From: Corallococcus sp. CA053C
GTDB taxonomy: Bacteria; Myxococcota; Myxococcia; Myxococcales; Myxococcaceae
Direction of reading: 5' to 3'
Length of the DNA stretch: 43,270 nucleotides
Assembly (NCBI RefSeq): GCF_003611675.1
Contig: NZ_RAWA01000032.1
Coordinates: 1-43,270, forward strand
Shown here one piece after another: positions 1 through 9,750 of this stretch. The translations under genes and the position numbers were made by a program. The first letter of the stretch is position 1. Every line of letters begins with the position of its first letter. A model generated the notes under the pieces. The model saw nothing but the letters and a program-made list of their open reading frames with translations. It was not told where the DNA came from and did no database searches.

Positions 1-4
1 GAGT

Positions 5-36
5 TCGTCGGCAGCGTCAGATTGTATAAGAGACAG
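5..36 (+). other. Nextera transposase adapter remnant (sequencing artefact)
   Basis: Bases 5-18 equal the Nextera Read-1 tail (TCGTCGGCAGCGTC). Bases 19-36 equal the Tn5 mosaic end used in Nextera kits except for one missing G near position 22. The following base, 37, is the first that can be genomic. Bases 1-4 are of unknown origin. Reading through the adapter gives the residues MYKRQ from a TTG at 22, which is a known kind of false N-terminus. The stretch should be trimmed and has no biological meaning. Confidence 0.95.
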
Positions 37-1686
37 GTGCTGCGGGGGGCGGGCGCCACGGCGACGTTCCTCTACAACGCGGCGACGGACATGCGCAGCA
101 AGCGGGTGGTGATGGTGGCGCCGCGCGAGTCCTCCGTGTCCTGGACGTCCGGGGCGACGGGGACGACGGCGCTGACGCAGGACGCGCCCCACCAGGCGAC
201 GCGGGTGCAGGTGGCGAGCGTCACGGGCTACGCGGTGGGGACGTGGGTGGTGGTGCGGGCGGACCTGACGGCGGCGCGCAGCGAGGAGCTCAACATGGGC
301 ACCACGTGGACGTCGCTGCCCGGGCCGTCCTTCTACCGGCAGGTGGTGGCGGTGGACGCGGCCACGCGGACGCTGACGCTGGACATCCCGCTGCGCCAGG
401 GCTTGCTGATGCGCGATGCGGCGCGCGTGTACCGCGTCCCCGCGCACCTGTCGGAGGTGGGCATCGAGCACCTGTCCATCGGCATGCGGGAGAACCCCAC
501 CGCGGGGACGGGCGAGGAGGACTACACGGTGCCGGGCACGGGCGCGTACGCGATGCACGAGGCGACGGCGGTGATGATGAACCACGTGGTGGACGGGTGG
601 ATCCGCGGCGTCAATTCCTACCGGCCGCCGTCCAACACGCAGGACGTGCACCTGCTGTCCAACGGCATCGACCTGAACTATTCGCGCAACGTCACCGTGG
701 ATGCGTGTGAGATGGACAAGCCCCAGTACAAGGGCGGTGGCGGAAACGGCTACCTGTATTCCATCCGGAGCAGTGACAGCCTCATCAAGGACAGCGTGGC
801 GTTTGGTGGGCGGCACAACTTCGACTTCCGCTCCATGCACACCACCGGCAACGTGCTGTTCAACAACCGGGCGTCCAACGGCGAGAAGGTGTCTGACTTC
901 CACATGCACCTGAGCGCGGCGAACCTCGTGGACAACGCGACGCTCTACCAGGAGCGCTTCGAGGCGGCGGACCGGACGCCCTACGGCACGACGAGCCACG
1001 GCGTCACCACGACGCAGAGCGTGTTCTGGAACACCAACGGGGCGAAGGCTCCGGCGTACGGTGGCACCAGCGTCGTGCGCTCGCAGCAGTATGGGCAGGG
1101 CTATGTGATTGGCATGCGCGGCAGCGCGACGACCGTGGACGTGTCGGTGACGACGAAGACGGCGCCCGCGGACCTGGCGGAGGTGGCGACGTCCGGCAAT
1201 GAGCTGGTGCCGCAGTCGCTCTACGTGGACCAGGTGCTGAAGCGCCTGGGGCGCTCGGTGGAGCACGACGCGCAGGTGCTGGTGTACCAGGCGGAGAACC
1301 TGAAGCCGACGAGCGCCGGGGACGTGTCCTCCACGGCCGTGGAGACGGGCGCCGAGCTGGGCGGGCTGCGCTACCACAACACGGGCGCCGTGGGCGCGAA
1401 AGTGACGTACACGCTCTATCCGCGCACGGTGGGCACGTTCGCGGTGCAGGTGCGGACCAAGCGCAACGCCGCGCGCGGGCAGTACCAACTGGACGTGGGC
1501 GGCGTGGTGGTAGGCGGGACGCGGGACGAGTACGCGAGCGGCACGGCGTACGCGGAGGTGGAGCTGGGGACGGTGACGTTCACGGACCTGGAGCCCAAGG
1601 CGTTCACGTTCACGGTGGTGGGGAAGAACGCGGCGAGCACGGGGTACAACGTGGCGCTGGACGACATTCGACTCGTCCGGAAGTAG
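37..1686 (+). CDS. Right-handed beta-helix protein with C-terminal carbohydrate-binding-like domain, 5' partial
   Basis: The reading frame is open from the first genomic base, so the N-terminus is missing and any signal peptide cannot be seen. The middle (about residues 140-330 of the visible part) has short repeating turns rich in Asn, Gly and Asp, such as NGIDLNYSRNVTVDACEMD, typical of parallel beta-helix (pectate-lyase-like) folds. The last 140 residues, beginning near VYQAENL and ending at NVALDDIRLVRK, look like a CBM6/35-type beta-sandwich that binds sugars. The combination suggests an extracellular polysaccharide-active or polysaccharide-binding protein, but I see no definite catalytic residues and do not assign an enzyme activity. 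The stop TAG lies 61 bases before tex. Coding is certain; function is inferred from fold only. Confidence 0.75.
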   Translation: MLRGAGATATFLYNAATDMRSKRVVMVAPRESSVSWTSGATGTTALTQDAPHQATRVQVASVTGYAVGTWVVVRADLTAARSEELNMGTTWTSLPGPSFYRQVVAVDAATRTLTLDIPLRQGLLMRDAARVYRVPAHLSEVGIEHLSIGMRENPTAGTGEEDYTVPGTGAYAMHEATAVMMNHVVDGWIRGVNSYRPPSNTQDVHLLSNGIDLNYSRNVTVDACEMDKPQYKGGGGNGYLYSIRSSDSLIKDSVAFGGRHNFDFRSMHTTGNVLFNNRASNGEKVSDFHMHLSAANLVDNATLYQERFEAADRTPYGTTSHGVTTTQSVFWNTNGAKAPAYGGTSVVRSQQYGQGYVIGMRGSATTVDVSVTTKTAPADLAEVATSGNELVPQSLYVDQVLKRLGRSVEHDAQVLVYQAENLKPTSAGDVSSTAVETGAELGGLRYHNTGAVGAKVTYTLYPRTVGTFAVQVRTKRNAARGQYQLDVGGVVVGGTRDEYASGTAYAEVELGTVTFTDLEPKAFTFTVVGKNAASTGYNVALDDIRLVRK

Positions 1687-1747
1687 GGCAGGGGAGGCGG
1701 CGTCGCGTCACTGGGAGACGCGCGCGGACCGGGGTATAGACGGGCCC

Positions 1748-4075
<2,328 letters not shown>

Positions 4076-4107
4076 AGAAGCACCCTTCCGCTGGAGAGGA
4101 GCGTGAC

Positions 4108-4572
4108 ATGTCGTTCTTTCAGGATCTCGCTCCATGCTCCTACTTCGAAAGGTGGGAATCGTCGCTGCTCGCTGTGGGATGGCTCGACAGCGGGCACGCC
4201 TTCACGAAAGGGGCTGTGGGAGAAGAGTTCTTCGCGGCACTCATCCGGCTGTGCGTGCAGCCCTGGGCGCCGGCAGTCTTCGCGGGACGTCATCCGTGCC
4301 CGCTCTGTCGGTTCACGGGAGGGCCTGGGTCCGTCACCTATCAGGGCATGACGGTTTCCATCGGAGAGGCGAACGTCTTCGTCCCGGGCCTGGCGCGTGT
4401 CTACGTCGCACCGACGATGATCGCTCACTACATCGATGCACACGAATACGCGCCGCCGATGGTGTTTCAAGATGCAGTCCTGCGGTGCCCGGAGATGAGG
4501 TCCATGGCCTACCTCAAGGCCATCAAGGCCCTGGGGCTCAAGCGTGACACGACGATGGATGTCGGGCCTTGA
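4108..4572 (+). CDS. Conserved hypothetical protein (possibly DUF7919-like)
   Basis: A 154-aa cytoplasmic protein with no signal peptide or membrane segment. It opens with MSFFQDLAPCSYFE, followed by GWLDSGHAFTKG, a CPLC pair that could belong to a zinc knuckle, and a C-terminal segment YVAPTMIAHYIDAHEYAPP followed by FQDAVLRCPE. This pattern (FF.DL.PY.Y start, GWL..GH.F..G, C..C, HYI..H.Y.PP) matches from memory a family of uncharacterised bacterial proteins, perhaps DUF7919; I cannot verify the accession. A good ribosome site (GAGAGGAG) precedes the ATG at 4108. It converges on the DUF6714-like gene, with 20 bases between the two stops. Codon use is less GC-biased than in tex, so acquisition with the neighbouring toxin-like locus is possible. 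Confidence 0.8.
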   Translation: MSFFQDLAPCSYFERWESSLLAVGWLDSGHAFTKGAVGEEFFAALIRLCVQPWAPAVFAGRHPCPLCRFTGGPGSVTYQGMTVSIGEANVFVPGLARVYVAPTMIAHYIDAHEYAPPMVFQDAVLRCPEMRSMAYLKAIKALGLKRDTTMDVGP

Positions 4573-4592
4573 GTCTTATGAGCACTTTGTCC

Positions 4593-5063
4593 TCAGGAAG
4601 AGGCCCAATAGGTCTCCAGTGCCCGGGCCCAGTGCTGGCGTGCAGCAGGGCCTGACGCTTCGTCTCGCCCCCATCGCAGGAACATCTGGATGGCGTTCCT
4701 CTGGGCGGAGGAGAGCAAGCCGAACCGTTGCTGGAAGTATTTGCGCACGTCTGGATGCGATTCATCCGGAATGCTCAACTGGGACAGGAGGAAGTCGCGG
4801 ACGTCGAGGTCCGTGAGGGCGGCCAGAAGATAGGCTGGGAGGTAGTAGGGAAGCGCTTCCGGGCTGAGCAATGACAGATGCGCCGCATGTTGGCGGATTC
4901 GCTCCACCGGAATGTCCTTCCAGTGTCGGCCCCGAAAGTCCCTGATGAGCTCCGGGGTCTCCCATGCGCCTGGGGCATAGGCGATGCGGTCGTCAGCCGG
5001 CCTGGGAACGTCCGCAAAGGCGTTCTCGATGTGTCGTCGGAGTTGCTCCTCGCGCGCGTTCAT
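4593..5063 (-). CDS. DUF6714-like small protein, candidate immunity protein
   Basis: A 156-aa soluble protein starting MNAREEQLRRHIENAFADVP. The frame is open further upstream, to 5186, but that extension overlaps the preceding gene and looks non-native, so ATG at 5063 is chosen. Recognisable features are IENAFADVPRPADDRI, then FRGRHWKDIP and EALPYYLPAYLLAAL, which resemble the uncharacterised DUF6714 family (memory-based, unverified). It starts only 16 bases after the stop of the secreted cysteine-rich gene, so the two are very probably co-transcribed. Small cytoplasmic proteins directly downstream of a secreted toxin-like gene are commonly immunity proteins, which is inference here. Codon use is more relaxed than in the chaperone gene upstream. 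Confidence 0.8.
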   Translation of the reverse strand: MNAREEQLRRHIENAFADVPRPADDRIAYAPGAWETPELIRDFRGRHWKDIPVERIRQHAAHLSLLSPEALPYYLPAYLLAALTDLDVRDFLLSQLSIPDESHPDVRKYFQQRFGLLSSAQRNAIQMFLRWGRDEASGPAARQHWARALETYWASS

Positions 5064-5079
5064 GACCTTGCCAGCTTTC

Positions 5080-5454
5080 TCAGTGGCATTGCTCGGTGGG
5101 GCGGCAGCTGATGCCGATGAGTTCCGTGCAGCGGGCCTGACCTGTCGCATAGGTGGCAAGGACGCTCTTGTGCGCCAGGTCGCCACCCCGGAAACAGCGG
5201 TCCATCAACACCCTCCGGGCTTGGATGCAGTTCGCGAACCTGTTCCAGCGGACCGTTAGTTCCTGACAGCTCATGGCTGCATTGCAGCTCATTCCTTCGG
5301 TCTTGCATGCGGCACCCGTGGCTTGATTCAGGGCCCGATAGACATCCTTGGTGCAGTCGCCCGGGGGTAGCAGGACTTCCTCCCCCGCGTGACTGGAGGC
5401 GGTGAAGAGCACGAACCACAGGGTGGCGAGGAACAGCTTGGAAGATGCTTTCAT
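5080..5454 (-). CDS. Secreted cysteine-rich protein resembling the Ntox16 toxin family
   Basis: A 124-aa protein with a clear Sec signal peptide (MKASSKLFLATLWFVLFTA, probable cleavage after SSHA) and nine cysteines in the mature 100 residues. The spacing (AL...AC...C....SCQEL...ANCIQARRVL...RCFRGGD.AH) resembles the small cysteine-rich predicted toxin domain called Novel toxin 16 in polymorphic toxin systems; this is pattern memory, not a search. It is a stand-alone module, without the large N-terminal delivery region of polymorphic toxins. A GAGGA ribosome site lies 5 bases before the ATG at 5454. It follows the TPR gene by 32 bases and precedes the DUF6714-like gene by 16 bases. The toxin role is inferred; a structural or regulatory exported protein is the alternative. 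Confidence 0.8.
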   Translation of the reverse strand: MKASSKLFLATLWFVLFTASSHAGEEVLLPPGDCTKDVYRALNQATGAACKTEGMSCNAAMSCQELTVRWNRFANCIQARRVLMDRCFRGGDLAHKSVLATYATGQARCTELIGISCRPTEQCH

Positions 5455-5486
5455 GGCGTCCTCGCCTCCGTGCCGCGAAGTGCCGC

Positions 5487-6596
5487 TCAGTCCAACGGAA
5501 ACGGCCGTGCTTCCTTCGCCAGCACCGCGTTGCGCGCCAGCAGCTCCGTGAACCGTGCGGTCCCATTGCGCGCATCGAACCGTGCCGCGATGTCGTGCGC
5601 CTGCGTCTCCATCCAGTCCTGCAGCGCCCGCGTCGCGTAGCCGCCGTCCACCGCGTGCAGCGGGAACGCCTTGGGCAGCCGCAGGCTCACTTCGTCACGG
5701 CCCTCCGCCGTCACCTGTCCCAACAGGAATGACGACGCCGCGTAGAAGGTGAACCGGTCCCGGTGGCTGGAGTGCTCCAGCGCCCAGCCCAGGTGCTTCT
5801 CCAGCAACGTGAGCCCTCGCGACAGGTTGCCCGTCAGCGCCAGGAACTCCAGGTGCTCTCCCACCGTCGCGAGGAACTCGCGGTTCTTCGCCACCATCGC
5901 GTAGCCGCGCACGTGGCAGGCCCGCGCCTCCTCCAGCCGCTCCAGCTTGAAGAACGGATACAGCAGCGTGCCCAACGTCAGGTGTGGAATCTCCGCGCAG
6001 GACTGGCGCCCGTCCAGGATGGGTTTGGCTTTCTGGACCGCCTGCTCCCACTCGCCCCGGTCCACGTGGTGGTCCAGCTCATCGTCCAATTCACAGACGC
6101 GGCAGTCCGTCAGGTGGTCCCTCGGCGCTGTCAGCCATTGCTCCCACAGGTGCTCCGCTTGGGCGGTGTCCCCCATGTCCCTGGCCATCTGGTAGCGCAG
6201 CTTCAGCGCCGCGCGCCGGCCCGCGTCCAGCTTCGCGAAACACTGGTCCACGTCATCCAGCGCGTCGGAGATCTGCTTGCGGCTGATGTGCGGGAACTCG
6301 TCCAGCCGGCCCACCACCCACTTCTGCTTCCACAGCATGTCCTCCGGGTCGAACCGCTGCGGGTCCTTCTTCTGCTGCCCCCGGCACCACGCGAACGCCA
6401 CCAGCGCCTTGTCCGGGAACCCTCCGAACGTCGCTGCGTCAATCAGCGCATCCCTCAGCGCGTACCCCAGCGGCACGTCCCCGTGCACGTCCACCAGCCG
6501 CACCGCCTCCTCCAGCGTGCGCACCTTCGCGTCACCCTCGGGCAGCTCGTCCGCCCGCGCTTGCAACGCATCCACTTGCTGGCGCCAGTCCTCCAT
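5487..6596 (-). CDS. Tetratricopeptide-repeat protein coupled to HSP90
   Basis: A 369-aa, largely helical, cytoplasmic protein. It opens MEDWRQQVDALQARADELPE and contains several helix-turn-helix units of TPR type (for example around ALVAFAWCRGQQ, AALKLRYQMARDMGDTAQAE, WEQAVQKAKPIL and RLEEARACHVRGYAMVAKN). TPR proteins are binding scaffolds without enzymatic activity. The start codon overlaps the stop of the HSP90 gene by one base (TGATG at 6598-6594), so the two products are made together by translational coupling. This suggests a co-chaperone or client adaptor, by analogy with the TPR co-chaperones of eukaryotic Hsp90. The HSP90 here does not end in the MEEVD peptide those bind, so any contact must differ. 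The coding call is firm; the partner role is inferred. Confidence 0.88.
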   Translation of the reverse strand: MEDWRQQVDALQARADELPEGDAKVRTLEEAVRLVDVHGDVPLGYALRDALIDAATFGGFPDKALVAFAWCRGQQKKDPQRFDPEDMLWKQKWVVGRLDEFPHISRKQISDALDDVDQCFAKLDAGRRAALKLRYQMARDMGDTAQAEHLWEQWLTAPRDHLTDCRVCELDDELDHHVDRGEWEQAVQKAKPILDGRQSCAEIPHLTLGTLLYPFFKLERLEEARACHVRGYAMVAKNREFLATVGEHLEFLALTGNLSRGLTLLEKHLGWALEHSSHRDRFTFYAASSFLLGQVTAEGRDEVSLRLPKAFPLHAVDGGYATRALQDWMETQAHDIAARFDARNGTARFTELLARNAVLAKEARPFPLD

Positions 6597-8476
6597 CAGT
6601 GCACCCCTCGCGACCCGGAACCCGACGAACCACTCCCGCCGCCGCCTTCATCCAGCCGGGCCGCGATGAGCCCCAGCAAGCCGTGGTTCAGGAGCGCCAT
6701 CTCCTGCGCGTTCAGCGGGTGCTGCCCCAACAGCAGCGCCTGCACGTAGAGCATCTCCACCGACAGCTTCAGCAGCTCCCGGTTCTCCACCGCCGCCAAC
6801 CTCCGCACCACCGGGTTGTGCAGGTTGAGGCAGAGCAGCGCCCGCTCCTGTCCCCCCGTGCCCGCGAGCACCCCGTCCAGCACCCCCGCGTACAGGTCGT
6901 CCGACTCCTCGCGCGCCCGCTCCGCGTCCCGCCGGAACGCCCCTTCCGCGTCCGCGCTGTAGAGCGTGGGCACCTCCGCCGGGAAGAACTTCTTCACCTC
7001 CACCCCGCAGCGGAACGGCGCCAGCACCCCTTCGGCCAGGCGCAGCAGCGGATAGACGGCCTCGCGCTCGTCCAGCGTCAGCTCCTCGAAGGTCTGCGGC
7101 AGGTCCGCCGACGAGAACGGCGCCACCTGCGCGTCCGCCATCACGTGCGGCAGCTTCTCCAGCAGCGCCGTGTCGTGCGTGTACGCCGCGTTCAACACGC
7201 ACAGCCCCTGCGCCGCCGCCACCCGCGCCACCTGCCGGAACCCGTCCAGCGTCGGCGTGTACCGCACCACCGGCCACGAGCGCCGGTAGTCCGCCAGCGT
7301 CATCTTTCCCAGCGACGTCTCGAAGGGCAGCCAGTCGATGATCATCCGGTAGAACGCGTCGTCATCCAGCGCCAGCCCCTTCACCGACAACCCATGCAGC
7401 GCGATCAGCCGCTGCAATGAACGGGGCTCGTCGCGCGCCAGCTCCATCAGGTAGCGCCGCAGGGAGCTCCCCAGGGCCTCGCGCGCCTGCGACAGCACCG
7501 TGTCCTCGTAGAAGGACTCGCGGCTCGCGGTGGGCCTCAGGCCGTTCGCGTTCACCACGCACTTCACGAAGAACGCCCACTCCGGCACCAGGTTCTCCGC
7601 GCTCTCCGACAGCAGCATGTGCTTCAGGTACACGCGGTGCTTCTGTTTGGCATTGAAGTGCGGCGACGCCGGCAGCACGAACGCCACCCCGTCCACGTCG
7701 CCCGCCTCCGAGCGCAGCGGAATCACATCCAGGAAGTCCGTGCCGAACACCTCGCGCCCGTACGCGAGCAGCGCCTGCCGCCTGTCCCCGGGCGTCTCGT
7801 ACAGGCGGCGCCAGGGCGGACCGTCCGCATTGAGATGCTCCGTCACGCCGCCCGCGGTGAGCCGCACGGGGAAGGGCAACAGGCCGCCGTAGTGGCGCGC
7901 GAGCTGGCGCACCCGCTCCGGCGTGAACCACTCCGTCATGTCCGCGCGGGCCACCAGGTAGACGTGCGTGCCGGGGGCGTCCAGCGGGTGCTCGGAGACG
8001 CGCACGTCGTAGGTGCCGTCGTGACGGCCCCGCCACTCCAGCGTGCGCCCGTCCCCCTTGGCGGAGCGCGTGACCATCAACAGCTCGTCACACACCATGA
8101 AGCACGACAGCAGGCCGATGCCGAACTGGCCGATGAAGTCGTTGCGCCGCGCCTCCAGCAGCTCGCGCTTGGAGGACTCGCCGATGGTGGCGAGGAAGCG
8201 GTGGATCTCCTCCTCCGTCAGCCCCACGCCCTCGTCGGTGAAGAGCAGGGTGGGGGGCCCGCCGTCCTGCTTCTCCCGCAGCTCCAGCCCCACCGAACCG
8301 GAGGCCTTCGGGTCCAGTTGCTGACGGGCGCGAATAGCGTCCGTGGCGTTCTGGAGCAGCTCCCGCACGTACACCCCGGGCGAGCTGTACAGGTGGTGGG
8401 ACAGGAGGTCGATGACCCCGCGGAGGCTGACTTGGAATCGATGGTCCACGCTGGAGTCGAGCGTAGCGCGCGCCAT
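6596..8476 (-). CDS. htpG: HSP90-family chaperone (HtpG-like)
   Basis: A 626-aa protein, the normal length for bacterial Hsp90. The N-terminal GHKL ATPase is intact: ELLQNATDAIRAR (Glu39, Asn43), LLFTDEGVGL (Asp81) and IGQFGIGLLSCF (glycine loop, about 115-126). The middle domain keeps the catalytic-arginine segment TASRESFYED. The C-terminus ends in a Gly/Ser-rich tail, GGGGSGSSGSGSRGVH. It is more divergent than E. coli HtpG and resembles the actinobacterial 'HSP90 family protein' branch. The open frame runs on to 10150, but the upstream 558 codons are low-complexity antisense to other genes; the ATG at 8476 begins the homology. It acts as an ATP-dependent cytoplasmic chaperone and is translationally coupled to the downstream TPR gene. 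No heat-shock promoter was recognised. Confidence 0.94.
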   Translation of the reverse strand: MARATLDSSVDHRFQVSLRGVIDLLSHHLYSSPGVYVRELLQNATDAIRARQQLDPKASGSVGLELREKQDGGPPTLLFTDEGVGLTEEEIHRFLATIGESSKRELLEARRNDFIGQFGIGLLSCFMVCDELLMVTRSAKGDGRTLEWRGRHDGTYDVRVSEHPLDAPGTHVYLVARADMTEWFTPERVRQLARHYGGLLPFPVRLTAGGVTEHLNADGPPWRRLYETPGDRRQALLAYGREVFGTDFLDVIPLRSEAGDVDGVAFVLPASPHFNAKQKHRVYLKHMLLSESAENLVPEWAFFVKCVVNANGLRPTASRESFYEDTVLSQAREALGSSLRRYLMELARDEPRSLQRLIALHGLSVKGLALDDDAFYRMIIDWLPFETSLGKMTLADYRRSWPVVRYTPTLDGFRQVARVAAAQGLCVLNAAYTHDTALLEKLPHVMADAQVAPFSSADLPQTFEELTLDEREAVYPLLRLAEGVLAPFRCGVEVKKFFPAEVPTLYSADAEGAFRRDAERAREESDDLYAGVLDGVLAGTGGQERALLCLNLHNPVVRRLAAVENRELLKLSVEMLYVQALLLGQHPLNAQEMALLNHGLLGLIAARLDEGGGGSGSSGSGSRGVH

Positions 8477-8668
8477 CGCCCCCGGGGGTTTCAATCCCGA
8501 AGCCGTACGTGCGTCCCCGGCGCCCGTGTGGTTCTGTCCTCCTGACGGCAACCGGACACACCAGCCCCCTCCTGCCTCCTCGGAGGGTGATAAGCGGCCT
8601 CCGGAACGTGCGGCGCCCCCGGGCGGCACGGCGACATGTCGTCTCTTTCCTCCCTCCTGGAGCAGACA
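8477..8668. promoter_or_regulatory. Divergent intergenic region between htpG and the MBL-fold gene
   Basis: These 192 bases separate two divergent start codons and must hold promoters for both. I see no convincing -35/-10 pair, sigma-54 site or CIRCE-type inverted repeat. The only clear signal is the GGAG ribosome site before 8669. An ATG at 8636 lies in frame with the hydrolase, but its 11-residue extension would spoil the signal peptide. Confidence 0.4.
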
Positions 8669-9553
8669 ATGATGCGGACGAACCTGAAGGCAGTGGTGGT
8701 GGGTGCGGTGCTGGGTGTGACGGGCGCGGCGTTCGCGCAGGGCACGCCGGCGGCTCCGGCCTCTCCCAAGGCAGCGGCGGCGACCTCCAAGGCGGCGCCC
8801 GGCAAGGGCGCGGCGGGCGCCAAGGCAGGCGCCGAGGCCGCCAGCGGCAAGACGGAGGTGACGTGGTGGGGCCACGCCGCCTTCGTGGTGAAGACGCCGG
8901 GCGGCGCGGTGCTGGCGTTCGACCCGTGGCTCACCAACCCCAAGGCGCCCCAGGGCGCGACCTGGCCGGAGGCGGTGGACGCCATCCTTGTCTCCCACGG
9001 TCACTTCGACCACGTGGGCGAGACGAAGGCCCTGGCCCAGAAGACGAACGCGAAGGTGTACGGCTCCTTCGAACTCGTGGGGCTGCTGGGCCTGCCGGAG
9101 GCGCAGAACCAGGGCGGCAACGTGGGCGGCACCTTCCAGGTGAAGGACGCCACCATCCACATCGTGGAGGCGGTGCACTCCAGCAGCTACCAGGCGGACC
9201 CCAAGGGCCCGTCGCAGTACGCCGGGTCGCCCGTGGGCTTCGTGGTGGAGATCGCCAACGGCCCCACCCTGTACCACGCGGGTGACACCGGGGCCTTCCA
9301 GTCCATGGCCCTCATCGCCGAGCAGTTCAAGCCGACCGTGGCCCTGCTCCCCATCGGCGGCCACTACACGATGGACCCGGCCCAGGCGGCCATCGCCGCG
9401 AGGCTGCTCAAGGTGAAGACCGTGGTGCCCATGCACTACGGCACCTTCCCGGCGCTCACCGGCACGCCGGACGCGCTCACCGCCGAGGTGAAGAAGGTCA
9501 AGGGCACCGTCAAGGTCCTCGCCCTGGAGCCCGGCAAGTCCACCCCGCTGTAG
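8669..9553 (+). CDS. Exported metal-dependent hydrolase, UPF0173/MBL fold
   Basis: A 294-aa protein with an N-terminal signal peptide (MMRTNLKAVVVGAVLGVTGA, predicted cleavage after AFA), then an Ala/Lys-rich linker to about residue 60 and a metallo-beta-lactamase-fold domain. The zinc ligands are visible: SHGHFDHVGE (HxHxDH), the later histidine in HIVEAVHSSS, the aspartate in YHAGDTG and the histidine in VVPMHYGTFP. The order WWGHAAFVV...DPWLTNP...HGHFDH matches the UPF0173 (YtkL/UlaG-like) group, whose substrates are largely unknown. Most family members are cytosolic, so the export signal is slightly unusual. The start at 8669 is preceded by GGAG at 8 bases; ATG at 8672 is equally possible. 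A strong terminator follows the stop. Confidence 0.93.
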   Translation: MMRTNLKAVVVGAVLGVTGAAFAQGTPAAPASPKAAAATSKAAPGKGAAGAKAGAEAASGKTEVTWWGHAAFVVKTPGGAVLAFDPWLTNPKAPQGATWPEAVDAILVSHGHFDHVGETKALAQKTNAKVYGSFELVGLLGLPEAQNQGGNVGGTFQVKDATIHIVEAVHSSSYQADPKGPSQYAGSPVGFVVEIANGPTLYHAGDTGAFQSMALIAEQFKPTVALLPIGGHYTMDPAQAAIAARLLKVKTVVPMHYGTFPALTGTPDALTAEVKKVKGTVKVLALEPGKSTPL

Positions 9554-9571
9554 TCCTCGCGCCTTCACCCT

Positions 9572-9616
9572 CCGCGCCCGCCCGCCGACTTCCGGTGGCC
9601 GGGCGCGGCCTTTTTT
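9572..9616 (+). terminator. Intrinsic terminator
   Basis: A perfect 9-bp stem (CCGCGCCCG at 9572-9580 and CGGGCGCGG at 9600-9608) with a 19-base loop is followed by CC and six T residues at 9611-9616. It lies 18 bases after the hydrolase stop. The ATG at 9595 falls inside it and is therefore an unlikely start for the next gene. Confidence 0.85.
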
Positions 9617-9750
9617 CCACCAGGGCCTGCTTTCGTTGGACGACGCGCGGCGCCGACCGGGGTCGGGTGGCATCCCGAAGGCGACTGGGTTATTCCCGGC
9701 CTCATCGCGCACCGGAGGGGTCCGGGCCGCGCGTCTCGTGGGGTGTACCG

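Noticed and set aside
22-36. TTG start giving MYKRQ for the first gene
   Set aside because: The codons are adapter sequence, not genome.
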